A DNA stretch of 64,000 nt from JALYNX01 sp040902845 (GTDB lineage: Bacteria > Actinomycetota > Acidimicrobiia > Spongiisociales > ZC4RG35). Position 1 is the first letter of the stretch, and each line of letters begins with the position of its first letter. The position numbers were made by a program, and so were the translations under genes. The stretch lies in NCBI GenBank assembly GCA_040902845.1, contig JBBDWM010000024.1:1-64000 (forward strand), given 5' to 3'. The notes under the pieces are model-generated. The model searched no databases and was not told the DNA's origin. It was given only the letters and a program-made list of their open reading frames with translations. Shown here in pieces: positions 47,706-56,349 of the stretch.

Positions 47706-48325
47706 GCGGGCGGCACCGACAACAGATAGACGACGGTGAAGATGACGATCCAGATGATGTCGACGAAGTGCCAGTAGAGGCCGACCAGTTCGAGGTTCAT
47801 CCCGTGTTTCTCACTGAGCCCACCCGGACGTCGTGAGATGCCCCACAGGGAGAGAAGCATGATCACACCGATCGCCACATGGGTGCCGTGAAACCCGGTG
47901 AGGACATAGAAGGCGGAGGCCGCCGGGTTGGTGGTGAGCTTCATGTCGTTGTTGACGATGAATTCGGTGAACTCGAAGACCTGGCCGCCGAGGAACACCG
48001 CGCCCAGGGCCGCAGTGGCGAACAACCAGGTCCTGGTCCCGTTGATGTCGGCTCGCGTCAGGGCGTTGTGGGCGAGGACCATCGTCAACGAGCTCATCAA
48101 CAGGACGAACGAACTGACCGAAGTGAATGGTATGTCGTAGATCTCGGAGGGATAGGTGCCGGCAAATCCCGCCCGGTTCGAATACAGCAGGTAGTTCGAG
48201 ATCAGGGCGCCGAAGAACAGGAACTCCGAGCTGAGGAACAGCCACATCCCGAGTTTGCGGTTGTCGACACCTGTCGACTCGCGTTCGGGATGATCCAATG
48301 GAGCCTCGTGGAGGATCTCAGCCAT
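47702..48325 (-). CDS. ctaE: Cytochrome c oxidase subunit III (short five-helix form)
   Basis: The 207-residue protein has five helices with KLGMWLFLSSEFLFFGALISNYLL, the lipid- and proton-related EFTEF region, FYVLTGFHGTHVAIGVIMLL and a final YWHFVDIIWIVIFTVVYLL. ATG at 48325 is chosen over the upstream GTG at 48331 because GAGGG lies 5 nt before it. It overlaps the ctaD stop by a few bases. Confidence 0.95.
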   Translation of the reverse strand: MAEILHEAPLDHPERESTGVDNRKLGMWLFLSSEFLFFGALISNYLLYSNRAGFAGTYPSEIYDIPFTSVSSFVLLMSSLTMVLAHNALTRADINGTRTWLFATAALGAVFLGGQVFEFTEFIVNNDMKLTTNPAASAFYVLTGFHGTHVAIGVIMLLSLWGISRRPGGLSEKHGMNLELVGLYWHFVDIIWIVIFTVVYLLSVPPA

Positions 48326-50360
48326 AGCCACCCTCGTGCTTGTCAGAGTGCTCCCCGTCGTCGTGTTGGACGAGATGCGGTTCCTCGAGCGGCTCGATCG
48401 CCCACCCGACCACCGAGATGAGGCCGATGATGACGCCGACGAAGATCATGGCCTTGCCCCAGAGTGCCTCGTGGTAGATGATCCCGTAGAAGATGGTCGG
48501 GAAAGCGGTGGCCATGAAAAAGGGGAAATATGAGGGATTGGGGAGGTGGATCGGCGAGGCCGGGTTGAGCTGATCATGCTCGATCTTGGCCACGATCTCA
48601 TCCGCATCCGGCTTGCGCACCGCCCGCCCATCCGGGTCTTCGTCGTACTTGAGATGCCAGAAATGGTCGAGACGGGTAACCACCGGGGGCACCGCGAAGT
48701 TGTACTCGGGCGTGGGGTTGGGACTCATCCACTCAACGGTCCTCGCGTCCCATGGGTCGAGGCCGGAGAGCTGGCCGCGGCGCTTGCTGGTGACCCAGTT
48801 GACGATGAAGATCGCAATGGAGAGGGCGATGATGAAGGCACCCACGGTCACCGCCAGGTTCCACGGCTCGAGACCGGTCTCCGGTGCGTACTTCCAGGTT
48901 CGACGAACCATCCCCTGAAGACCCAACCAGTGCATTGGGGCGAAGGTGAGATTGAACCCGAGCAACTGGAGCCAGAAATGGGTCTTGCCCAGTTTCTCGT
49001 TCATCACCCTCCCGGTGAGCTTGGGGAACCAGTAATAGAGGCCGCCGAAGAGCCCGAAGATGGCGCCGCCGAACAGCACATAATGGAAGTGGGCCACGAT
49101 GTAATAGGTGTCTGTCTGCTGCCAGTCCGAGGGGACGACGGCGTGGGTCACCCCGGAGAGCCCGCCGATGGTGAACATGGCCAAAAACCCGATGGCGAAC
49201 AGCATCGAGGTGTTGAGCCGTATTCGACCCATCCACATCGTCCCCAGCCAGTTGAAGATCTTGATCCCGGTGGGAATGGCGATGGTCATCGTCGACAGGC
49301 CGAAAGCCGCCTGGGCCACCGGGGTGATTCCCGAGGCGAACATGTGATGGGCCCACACCCCGAAGCCGAGGAAACCGATGGCGGCGCCGGCAAAGACCAC
49401 CGCCGAATAGCCGAAGAGGGGTTTGCGCGAGAAGGTGGGGAGGATCTCGGAAACCATCCCCATCGCAGGCAGGACCAGGATGTAGACCTCGGGGTGGCCG
49501 AACAACCAGAACAGGTGTTGCCACAGAATTGGATCTCCCCCGCCAACGGGGGCGAAGAACAACGACCCGAACTGACGGTCGAACGTCACCATGAACAGCG
49601 CTACCGCGATGATCGGGATTGAGAACAGCAGAAGGAACGCCACAACCATCGACATCCAGACAAACACCGGCATTCGGAGCAGGCGCATCCCCTTGGCCCG
49701 CAGGTTGAGGATGGTGACGATGAAGTTGACCGCAGAGACCAAGGAGGCAAGGCCCAGGATCTGCACCCCCAACGCCCAGTAGTCCATAGCGGTGCCCGGC
49801 GAGTAGAGCGGCCCGGCGTTGGGCTGGTAGCCGAACCATCCCCCGTCAGGTGAGTTGGCAAGGAAGTTGAAGCTGCCGGGTCCTCCCCCGAGAGCCAGGT
49901 TGCCGTCGACACCTCCGATGCCATCGACCCCGACCGGGGCCAGAGAGGTGCCGAAGATGAAGGTCGAATAGAGGAAGATCCCGCCGAAGAGGAAGACCCA
50001 CCAGGAGAGGGCGTTCAACCTGGGGAAGGCAACGTCCCGCGCTCCGATCATCAGCGGGAGCAGGTAATTCATGAATGCAGCCCCGGTCGGCATCACGAAG
50101 AGAAAGATCATCGTGGTGCCATGCATGGTGAACAGGGCGTTGTAGGCGCCGGCGGTGAGGAACTCGCTGTTGGCCTGGGCAAGTTGGATCCGAAGCAGCA
50201 AGGCCTCGACACCGCCGATGATGAAGAAGGTGAAGGCCGCGTAGCCGTACATGATGCCGATCCGCTTGTGATCGACGGTCGTTATCCACGACCAGATACC
50301 GGTCTTCGCCGATGGACGGCGAAAGATGGTGGTCTGCGGTCGCTCGGCGGTGGCGGTCAT
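48318..50360 (-). CDS. ctaD: Cytochrome c oxidase subunit I (aa3, A1 type)
   Basis: The 680-residue subunit holds heme a and the heme a3-CuB centre. Ligands are visible: His80 (LFTMHGTTM), the CuB His289 with Glu291 and cross-linking Tyr293 (FGHPEVYI), His338-His339 (VWAHHM), and His424/His426 (VAHFHYVLFG). The Glu in GHPE marks the A1 class with a D-channel. The protein ends with two extra helices and a charged tail, a common actinobacterial extension. It overlaps ctaC by 4 bp. Confidence 0.97.
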   Translation of the reverse strand: MTATAERPQTTIFRRPSAKTGIWSWITTVDHKRIGIMYGYAAFTFFIIGGVEALLLRIQLAQANSEFLTAGAYNALFTMHGTTMIFLFVMPTGAAFMNYLLPLMIGARDVAFPRLNALSWWVFLFGGIFLYSTFIFGTSLAPVGVDGIGGVDGNLALGGGPGSFNFLANSPDGGWFGYQPNAGPLYSPGTAMDYWALGVQILGLASLVSAVNFIVTILNLRAKGMRLLRMPVFVWMSMVVAFLLLFSIPIIAVALFMVTFDRQFGSLFFAPVGGGDPILWQHLFWLFGHPEVYILVLPAMGMVSEILPTFSRKPLFGYSAVVFAGAAIGFLGFGVWAHHMFASGITPVAQAAFGLSTMTIAIPTGIKIFNWLGTMWMGRIRLNTSMLFAIGFLAMFTIGGLSGVTHAVVPSDWQQTDTYYIVAHFHYVLFGGAIFGLFGGLYYWFPKLTGRVMNEKLGKTHFWLQLLGFNLTFAPMHWLGLQGMVRRTWKYAPETGLEPWNLAVTVGAFIIALSIAIFIVNWVTSKRRGQLSGLDPWDARTVEWMSPNPTPEYNFAVPPVVTRLDHFWHLKYDEDPDGRAVRKPDADEIVAKIEHDQLNPASPIHLPNPSYFPFFMATAFPTIFYGIIYHEALWGKAMIFVGVIIGLISVVGWAIEPLEEPHLVQHDDGEHSDKHEGGYG

Positions 50361-51409
50361 TCGTTGCTCTCCAACCAGATGATCAGATCGTCGATCTCCT
50401 GAGCGGTTAGGGCCAGGTTGGGCATGAAGCTACCGGGTTTCACCGAGGGTGGATCCGCCAGCCACTCCTTGAGCGCCCCCTCCCGGGTCTCGCCCTCACC
50501 GGGCAGGGTGGCTCCGGCAAACACGTTGCGTGAGGCGAAATGGGTGAGCTCGGGACCGGAGAAGGCGTCGTCGGGAACGATGTTGGGATTGGTGTCAAAA
50601 CGCACGGTGTGACACTGGATGCATCCCTTGGCCAGGTACACCTGATAGCCGGCGTACTCGGGACTGCCTTCGGTGGGGAGCGGGGTCGTATCGGCCTGAT
50701 CGGCCAGCCACCCCTCGTACTCCGCCGGGGGCAGCGCGAGCACCCGGGCCCGCATCAACGAGTGGGAGAGGCCACAGAACTCGGCGCACTGACCCCAGAA
50801 CTCCCCTGGCTCGTCTGCTTGGAGCCGCAACTGGGTGGTCTGGCCCGGAATCAGATAGCGCTTCCCGTTGAGGGCCGGAACCCAGAAGTTGTGGATCACA
50901 TCCTCGGACGTCATGTTGGCGCAGACCTCCTGGCCCGCCGGAATCACCATCACGTTGGCCGTCGCCACCCCGGCTTCGGGGTAGCGGTACTCGAACCACC
51001 ATTGATGCCCGATCACCTCGATCTCGATCGCGCCCTCACCGCACTCGGTCAGATCGAAGACGGCCGCCGTGGTTGGGACTGCAATCCCGGCCAGGATCAA
51101 GGCGGGGATCACTGTCCACAGCACCTCGAGTTTCGGGCTTCCATGAAGCTGCTTAGCCTCCTTGGCGCCCTCCCGGTCCCGATAGAGAAAGACGGCGACC
51201 AGGATCGCCCCCTGGACGAGGATGAAGACCGCGGTTGCGATCCAGAAAACCGGCCAGAACAGCTCGTCTTCGCGACGGGAGAAAGGCCCCTTCGGGTCCA
51301 GCGCCGTCATCGGGGCATCCTCGATACCGATCAGCGAACAGGCGCTGAGAACCATGGCGGCCCCGACCAAAATGCCGAGGCGTGCAAGACGTTGACGGGA
51401 CGGGGCCAT
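50357..51409 (-). CDS. ctaC: Cytochrome c oxidase subunit II with fused cytochrome c domain, lipoprotein
   Basis: From ATG at 51409 the 350-residue protein has a lipoprotein signal (LSAC, Cys24), two membrane helices, the CuA cupredoxin domain with His173, Cys208, Cys212, His216 and Met219, and a C-terminal cytochrome c domain with CIQCH at 263-267 and a late Met (PGSFMPNL). It is thus a caa3-type subunit that carries its own electron donor heme. An upstream in-frame ATG inside palindrome P3 (giving MGPSGPHVTP) is not the real start: the signal peptide and promoter favour 51409. Confidence 0.96.
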   Translation of the reverse strand: MAPSRQRLARLGILVGAAMVLSACSLIGIEDAPMTALDPKGPFSRREDELFWPVFWIATAVFILVQGAILVAVFLYRDREGAKEAKQLHGSPKLEVLWTVIPALILAGIAVPTTAAVFDLTECGEGAIEIEVIGHQWWFEYRYPEAGVATANVMVIPAGQEVCANMTSEDVIHNFWVPALNGKRYLIPGQTTQLRLQADEPGEFWGQCAEFCGLSHSLMRARVLALPPAEYEGWLADQADTTPLPTEGSPEYAGYQVYLAKGCIQCHTVRFDTNPNIVPDDAFSGPELTHFASRNVFAGATLPGEGETREGALKEWLADPPSVKPGSFMPNLALTAQEIDDLIIWLESNE

Positions 51410-51418
51410 CGGTTCGGC

Positions 51419-51448
51419 ATCATACGGACCTCGCCAACGAGCGACCAA
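51419..51448 (-). promoter_or_regulatory. Putative promoter of the ctaCDEFG operon
   Basis: On the minus strand TTGGTC (51448-51443), an 18-bp spacer and TATGAT (51424-51419) precede the ctaC ATG by 9 nt, so a leaderless transcript is likely. Palindrome P3 lies upstream and would insulate it from the ctaB group. Confidence 0.6.
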
Positions 51449-51487
51449 CTTCTGAGCTGTGCCCAGAATTCCGGGGTGAGGCCCCCC

Positions 51488-51536
51488 GTAATTGAGACAC
51501 AGAGGGGTCACATGCGGACCTGAGGGTCCCAATTAC
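51488..51536. repeat. Palindromic repeat, copy P3 (degenerate arms, loop TCACATGCGG)
   Basis: The left arm GTAATTGAGACACAGAGGG and right arm ACCTGAGGGTCCCAATTAC pair imperfectly. It lies 13 bp after the stop of the thioredoxin-fold lipoprotein gene. The loop agrees with P1 and P2. Confidence 0.85.
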
Positions 51537-51548
51537 GGGAAGGACCCC

Positions 51549-52382
51549 TCAGGGGGCCACTGCGTCGATCGCCGAGCTCAGTTCCTCGTCACGGACAGCT
51601 CCCTCGAAGGAGGCGGTGACGGTCCCGGAACTGTCGACTACGAACACCCAGGGCTCCGAGGGCAGACCCCATTCACTGACCGCCGGCACCGCGGTCAACT
51701 GGCTCTGGTCGGTCACGGTGAGGTCCTCGTAGATCTCGACGTGGATGAAAGCGACGCCGGGGTAGCTCTCGCGGAGGTTCTTGACCTGATCCAGAATGGG
51801 CCCACAGGTTGCACTCGCGCAGAACCCCGGGGTGGCGAAAACGATCACCACAGGATCCCCGCTCATCACCGCTTGGGCGACAGACACTTCGTACATCGCC
51901 GGGTCGGGGTCAGGATCCGAGCTGATCTCTGCGAGGTCGGGGTAATCGGCCGAAATCCGGGTCTCCGAGGCCGGGGCAGTGTCACCGCGCTCGATGACAC
52001 CAGGATCGTCGACCGCCACCAACCCCATCGGGCCCGCGGTGTCGAATCCCTCGGCGTCGAGCGTCACCTGGTAGGTGGCTGCCTCGGGGATCATCATCCG
52101 GGCCACATAGAGACCTCTGACGTCTTCGACGGTCCACATGAACTCGGTCGGATAGGTCTCGATGGGGGCGCCGTTTTGGTCACGAAGGGTGACCGTGGCT
52201 GGGTGATCGGGGGAGGCCAGATACTCGTTGGTCTCCTGGTCGATCAACGCGAACATGATTCGCTGCTCGCCCACCCCAATGCCGGCTTGCGAGGAAGCGA
52301 TGATGGCAAACGGAGTCACCGCCTCTGAGGAGCAGGCCCCTACGACAAGTAGCACGCCAGCCAGGACCAGGCCACGTCTCAT
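51549..52382 (-). CDS. Thioredoxin-fold lipoprotein, possible Sco-like oxidase chaperone
   Basis: The 277-residue protein has a lipoprotein signal (VVGAC, Cys17), a beta-rich domain (about 35-125) and a C-terminal thioredoxin-like domain (VVIVFATPGFCASATCGPILDQV) with a C-x4-C pair (Cys188, Cys193). Classical Sco proteins have C-x3-C plus a His, so spacing differs. Between ctaB and ctaC, a role in CuA loading or thiol reduction of CtaC is a reasonable inference. It overlaps the ctaB stop by 4 bp. Confidence 0.82.
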   Translation of the reverse strand: MRRGLVLAGVLLVVGACSSEAVTPFAIIASSQAGIGVGEQRIMFALIDQETNEYLASPDHPATVTLRDQNGAPIETYPTEFMWTVEDVRGLYVARMMIPEAATYQVTLDAEGFDTAGPMGLVAVDDPGVIERGDTAPASETRISADYPDLAEISSDPDPDPAMYEVSVAQAVMSGDPVVIVFATPGFCASATCGPILDQVKNLRESYPGVAFIHVEIYEDLTVTDQSQLTAVPAVSEWGLPSEPWVFVVDSSGTVTASFEGAVRDEELSSAIDAVAP

Positions 52383-53302
52383 CGGATCAGCACGTCCAGC
52401 ATCACCGAAGCGAATAGCGCAGCGAGATACACCGTCGATGTGGTGAAAAGACGCATGGCCTCATCCGGGTGGAGATAGACCCTCCAGCAGTCCCAAAGAA
52501 ACCATGCGCCGAGGCCGATTGCGGCCAGCAGGTAGATCCAGCTCATCCCGGCCACCGGAACCAGGAGCAGGGTGACGCCGACCATCACGGCCGTGTAGAG
52601 GAGCATCTTCCTTGTCGTTGCCTCCACCCCAACGACCACCGGGAGCATCGGGATCCCGGCCCGGGCATAGTCCTCCCGATAGCGGATGGCCAGGGCCCAG
52701 AAATGAGGGGGGGTCCAGTAGAACACGATGAAGAACAGAACCCAAGCCGGCAAGGCGACCCCACCCGTGATCGCCGCCCAACCGACCAATACCGGAGCCG
52801 CCCCGGCTGCTCCCCCGATGACGATGTTCTGAGTCGTCGACCGTTTCAGCGCCACCGTGTAGACGAACACATAGAAGAGAAGTGCTGCCGTTGAGATGGC
52901 GGCGGCCAGCAGGTTGGTTGTGACCCAGAGCCATGCGAACCCTGCGATGCCGAGGCAAATGCCGAAGACGAGGGCGTTGGTCGGGGCCACCTCGTGTTGG
53001 GCCAGCGGCCGACCTTTGGTGCGTCGCATCACCGCGTCGATGTCACGATCGAAGTAGCTGTTCAGCGCGTTGGCGCCGCCTGCAGACAGTGTGCCCCCGA
53101 TCAGGGTGGTGATCAGGATCCATGCTCCCGGCCAGGTCCCGGCCGCCAGCACCATCGCAGGCACCGTGGTGATGAGGAGCAATTCGATGATGCGGGGCTT
53201 GGTCAGCGCCAGGTAAGCCATGACAGTCGACCGGGTGCGTTGGGCGGGCACCGACATGACGACGTCAGGTGTGACCGGCGATCCTGGAAGATCAGTCGAC
53301 AT
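52379..53302 (-). CDS. ctaB: Protoheme IX farnesyltransferase (heme O synthase)
   Basis: CtaB adds a farnesyl group to heme B, the first step toward heme A for the aa3 oxidase. The 307-residue UbiA-type protein has about nine helices, the first Asp-rich motif NSYFDRDIDAVMRRTKGRPL and the second around YREDYARAGIPMLP. It overlaps the small upstream gene by 11 bp. No ctaA is present in the window. Confidence 0.95.
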   Translation of the reverse strand: MSTDLPGSPVTPDVVMSVPAQRTRSTVMAYLALTKPRIIELLLITTVPAMVLAAGTWPGAWILITTLIGGTLSAGGANALNSYFDRDIDAVMRRTKGRPLAQHEVAPTNALVFGICLGIAGFAWLWVTTNLLAAAISTAALLFYVFVYTVALKRSTTQNIVIGGAAGAAPVLVGWAAITGGVALPAWVLFFIVFYWTPPHFWALAIRYREDYARAGIPMLPVVVGVEATTRKMLLYTAVMVGVTLLLVPVAGMSWIYLLAAIGLGAWFLWDCWRVYLHPDEAMRLFTTSTVYLAALFASVMLDVLIR

Positions 53303-53462
53303 CGGTCGGCTCCTGGATCGAGTCTTCCTTCAGTTTTCTTTCTTCGGCCGCTCTCCGCGCACGGCGCTCCGCCCAGCGCAACGAGAAGATCGCGGCAAGC
53401 GCCGGGATCACAAAGATCCCAACTTCATCGATCCCCCAATAGTGGGCAAATATGAGCATCAT
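53292..53462 (-). CDS. Small single-pass membrane protein in the oxidase biogenesis operon
   Basis: A frame of 55-56 residues starts MLIFAHYWGIDEVGIFVIPALAAIFSL, one membrane helix, and ends in a charged helix (RWAERRARRAAEERKLKEDS). Two ATGs (53462, 53459) overlap the stop of the preceding membrane protein gene (ATGATGA). Tight coupling on both sides makes it likely real. It may be an oxidase or copper-handling accessory; no family recognised. Confidence 0.7.
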   Translation of the reverse strand: MMLIFAHYWGIDEVGIFVIPALAAIFSLRWAERRARRAAEERKLKEDSIQEPTDVD

Positions 53463-54817
53463 CCGGAAAGGATCAACAACCCGAGTGTGGTGAGAGCCAC
53501 CATAAGGAGAAGCATCGCGTATTGGGAACGGACCGCGCCCGGTCCGAAGTCTCCAAGAGCGCGGTCGTGGGCCAGCACCACACCTGTCACATGCCCGGTC
53601 ACGATCACAGCCATCTGCACGTACCAGATGGGCTCGCTGGTAGTGATGAAGAAGTCCACCTTGCGGTCGGCTGTCCCGAACAGGTCCCATCCCAGGGCGA
53701 AGGGATCGGAAACGGCCGCGATCAACTGCTGGCCCTCGAAAATGATCAAGGTGAGGTAGTGGGCCACCGCGTAGGCAAGGGCGATTGGAACCAGGGTGTG
53801 GGCGAAGCGGGCTGAAACGCGGCGAGCGGTCCAGTCGCCGCCCACCATCCGTGCCGCCGCCCACGAGGCAACCCAATAAGCAAGACCGATCATTGCGACC
53901 GATCCCAACAGAAGGAGGGTCGCTCCCAGCATCGAGTCCGCCATCGCACCGAAAGCAGACTTGAACCAGGCCGTGCCCGAGGCGCCGTCGTAGGTCACGG
54001 TTCCGATCGCCACGCAAACCAAGGCCGCCAGACCGCGCCATTCGGGCAAGACCGTCAACGCCCGGAGCCAGCCGCGCCACACCAACCGACCGTCCGTACG
54101 ACGACCCAAGGGTGACAGCGAAGAGATCAACCGGTTGTACGGGGTGAAGGCATCGAACACGGTCAAGCCCGTCTCCCGACCGGCGTAAGCCATGGCCGCG
54201 AATAGACCGACTGTGTAGACCAGGGCCGCCAATCCGAGAGCTACGGCTGATCCCGAGCTGTGATTGACCAGCTCCAACCAGGTGAAGGCGAGGAGCAGTG
54301 CCGCGGCTGGGAGGACACCGGTGGCATCGAGCAGCCACACCCGCTCGGCCTTACCGACTTTGAAGGTGCGCCCCATGGTCCGCCAGGGATTGAGATCGGT
54401 GTACCAGTCACCGAGGACCGCGCCAACAAACGGCACCACCAGCCAAAAGACCACCCACAACAAGACCGGGGCGATGGAGGGACGAGTGGGATCAGTCGTC
54501 AGACCGAAGGCCGCCACCGCTAGTTGCCCGATGACCAGCAGAAGACCGATCACTCCCAACACCGGAAGCAGGCCCCTGCGAGGAATGGTCAACCGTGTCG
54601 GGTTGTGGCGGGGCCCATCCTGGAGCCTTGGCTCGGGCCAAAGGACCGCAAGGGCAACGAAGCTGACGACGATGACGACCCCGGCCGCGGCGATAAAGTA
54701 GGACACGGGGACCGGCAGGTCGAGACGCCCTCCGATTCCGTGTGCCAGGGCCGTCCCCGAGTTGAGAAAGACAAGGAGCAAGGCCCCGCCGACAATGCCG
54801 GCGCGACGTCTCATCAA
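53459..54817 (-). CDS. Polytopic membrane protein, resembles 'fenitrothion hydrolase'-type family
   Basis: The 452-residue protein has an N-terminal signal-like helix ending ALAHGIGGRLDLPVPVSYF and about 11 more helices. The AHGIGGR start and WYTDLNPWRTMGR block resemble actinobacterial proteins often labelled fenitrothion hydrolase, a label whose relevance is doubtful. Conserved His (AHGIGG, VAHYLTLI) could bind a metal. It lies between a cupredoxin-like lipoprotein and ctaB, so copper or heme handling for the oxidase is inferred. Confidence 0.75.
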   Translation of the reverse strand: MMRRRAGIVGGALLLVFLNSGTALAHGIGGRLDLPVPVSYFIAAAGVVIVVSFVALAVLWPEPRLQDGPRHNPTRLTIPRRGLLPVLGVIGLLLVIGQLAVAAFGLTTDPTRPSIAPVLLWVVFWLVVPFVGAVLGDWYTDLNPWRTMGRTFKVGKAERVWLLDATGVLPAAALLLAFTWLELVNHSSGSAVALGLAALVYTVGLFAAMAYAGRETGLTVFDAFTPYNRLISSLSPLGRRTDGRLVWRGWLRALTVLPEWRGLAALVCVAIGTVTYDGASGTAWFKSAFGAMADSMLGATLLLLGSVAMIGLAYWVASWAAARMVGGDWTARRVSARFAHTLVPIALAYAVAHYLTLIIFEGQQLIAAVSDPFALGWDLFGTADRKVDFFITTSEPIWYVQMAVIVTGHVTGVVLAHDRALGDFGPGAVRSQYAMLLLMVALTTLGLLILSG

Positions 54818-55248
54818 GGAGTTACTTGGATCTCGAACAACGGGAGCTGGCTCTCCTCGAGTTCGACTTCGAAGATGCCCTGAGCATCCGCCTCGAAAGA
54901 GATCTCGACCGGGACGCCGGGCTCGGCCTCGTACATGACGTCGTATCCGTGGACATGGATCTCGTCGGCGACATCGGTGAGCACCGTGATCTCCACCTGA
55001 TCGCCAAGTGCGTATTCGAAGAGATCCGGGCCGTCGACCACGCCACCGGCCACGGTGACATCGATCTCACGGGTAGTCGTTGTGATCTCAGGAACGCTCG
55101 ACGGGGGCGCGACCTCGGTGCTGGTGGTCCCGGCGAGCGTCGTGGTCGTGGCGGGGGTCGATGAGGCTTCAGTGGTAGACGTGCTGGAGGTGTTGTTGCA
55201 GGCGGCAATCAGTACCGCTATCAACCCGATCAGGAGCACGGTTCGCAT
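54814..55248 (-). CDS. Lipoprotein with cupredoxin-like domain
   Basis: The 144-residue protein has a signal peptide with lipobox (LIAAC, Cys17), a Ser/Thr-rich spacer (about 18-60) and a beta-sandwich domain (VEITVLTDVADEIHVHGYDV, GVPVEISFEADAQGIFEVELEES) like cupredoxin-fold proteins. HVHGYD could bind copper, although the usual Cys ligand is missing. It heads the operon that runs to ctaB and the thioredoxin-fold lipoprotein, each overlapping the next. Confidence 0.82.
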   Translation of the reverse strand: MRTVLLIGLIAVLIAACNNTSSTSTTEASSTPATTTTLAGTTSTEVAPPSSVPEITTTTREIDVTVAGGVVDGPDLFEYALGDQVEITVLTDVADEIHVHGYDVMYEAEPGVPVEISFEADAQGIFEVELEESQLPLFEIQVTP

Positions 55249-55254
55249 CCCGGC

Positions 55255-55260
55255 AAGCTA
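55255..55260 (-). promoter_or_regulatory. -10 element of the cupredoxin-lipoprotein/ctaB operon
   Basis: TAGCTT on the minus strand ends 6 nt before the ATG at 55248; leaderless type. The remaining gap to 55449 (about 190 bp) holds no gene I can support. Confidence 0.5.
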
Positions 55261-55449
55261 GGACGATTCGAGCCGAATGCCGATTCGGTCAATAGGCTCC
55301 CCCATAATGCGCCGTGACCCTCGACCGACAGTTTCCGAGGATGTAGACGAGTTGGCAGCGTCGAATGCTTGAACGTGATTCCATGGCTTCAGCCGGACGG
55401 TTCGCCGGGGTACGGGTCAGAGAACGATACGGCACAGCGACCAAGTCGC

Positions 55450-56349
55450 TTAGCCCACGAAATGGACGATCTCTTCGACCAGACGATCGGCGTGAGTCCA
55501 GGGAGCCTCGTGTCGGACACCGACCAGCTCCACGATCTTCGGGTTGGTGACCGCCGCACCCAACTGGTACTGCCAGGCAGGGGGAACCAACTGATCACGG
55601 GTAGGGATCAGGATCAGAGTCTCGGCCTCGATGCGACCCACCCAAGGTCGCGAATCGAACCGAAGCAGGGCGAGTGTGGCCTGGGCCCCGGCGTCGGGGT
55701 CGCGGCGGTGAGTTTCCTCCCAAAGCCAACGAGCGTGACGCTGCTCGACCGCTCCGGTTGCGAGGAGGTACCCGGATCGAACTTCCGGAGTGCCGATGCC
55801 GGTCAATCGCTCCCAGGCGCGGGCGATCACAGTCCCGATCACGCGCAAGGTCCGCACCGGCTCGGGATGATGGGTGAACGTTGCGATCAGGACCAGCCGG
55901 TCGACCCTGGCCGGGTGTCGATGGGCCAACGATTGGGCAATGGTGCCGCCCATCGAATAGCCGACGACCGAGACCACCCCGACACCGAGCCGGTCCAACA
56001 CACCGGCCATGTCGTCAGCAATCTCGTCCACATCGAACCGGCCCCGCGCCAGAGGCGCCAAACCGTGACTCCGGTAATCAACCATGATGACCCGATACTT
56101 CTCGGCCAGCGTCGGCCCGATGCGATACCACTCGGCCAGCGAGGAGCCGGCCAGACCATGAATCAGCAGGATTGGCGGCGCCTCATCAGGGCCGAGGTCC
56201 CTCACCAGGAATTCCTGGTCGCCGACGAACACCGTGTGCCCGGGGTGACGCCACGGATGCTCCTGGGGTGACCTGAAACGAGGACTGACCACCGGGCCGA
56301 ACAACCGCCAGAGGATGAAACCACCCAAGAGACGACGCAGCAGCCTCAT
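55450..56349 (-). CDS. Alpha/beta-hydrolase
   Basis: The 299-residue protein has an N-terminal hydrophobic segment (LLGGFILWRLFGPVV), the oxyanion HGLAGSS (His64-Gly65), nucleophile GYSMGG (Ser132), a late Asp (LILIPTRDQLVP) and His (GVRHEAPWTH). Substrate unknown; esterase, lipase or haloperoxidase-like. It overlaps the stop of the 2Fe-2S protein gene by 4 bp (ATGA). Confidence 0.9.
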   Translation of the reverse strand: MRLLRRLLGGFILWRLFGPVVSPRFRSPQEHPWRHPGHTVFVGDQEFLVRDLGPDEAPPILLIHGLAGSSLAEWYRIGPTLAEKYRVIMVDYRSHGLAPLARGRFDVDEIADDMAGVLDRLGVGVVSVVGYSMGGTIAQSLAHRHPARVDRLVLIATFTHHPEPVRTLRVIGTVIARAWERLTGIGTPEVRSGYLLATGAVEQRHARWLWEETHRRDPDAGAQATLALLRFDSRPWVGRIEAETLILIPTRDQLVPPAWQYQLGAAVTNPKIVELVGVRHEAPWTHADRLVEEIVHFVG

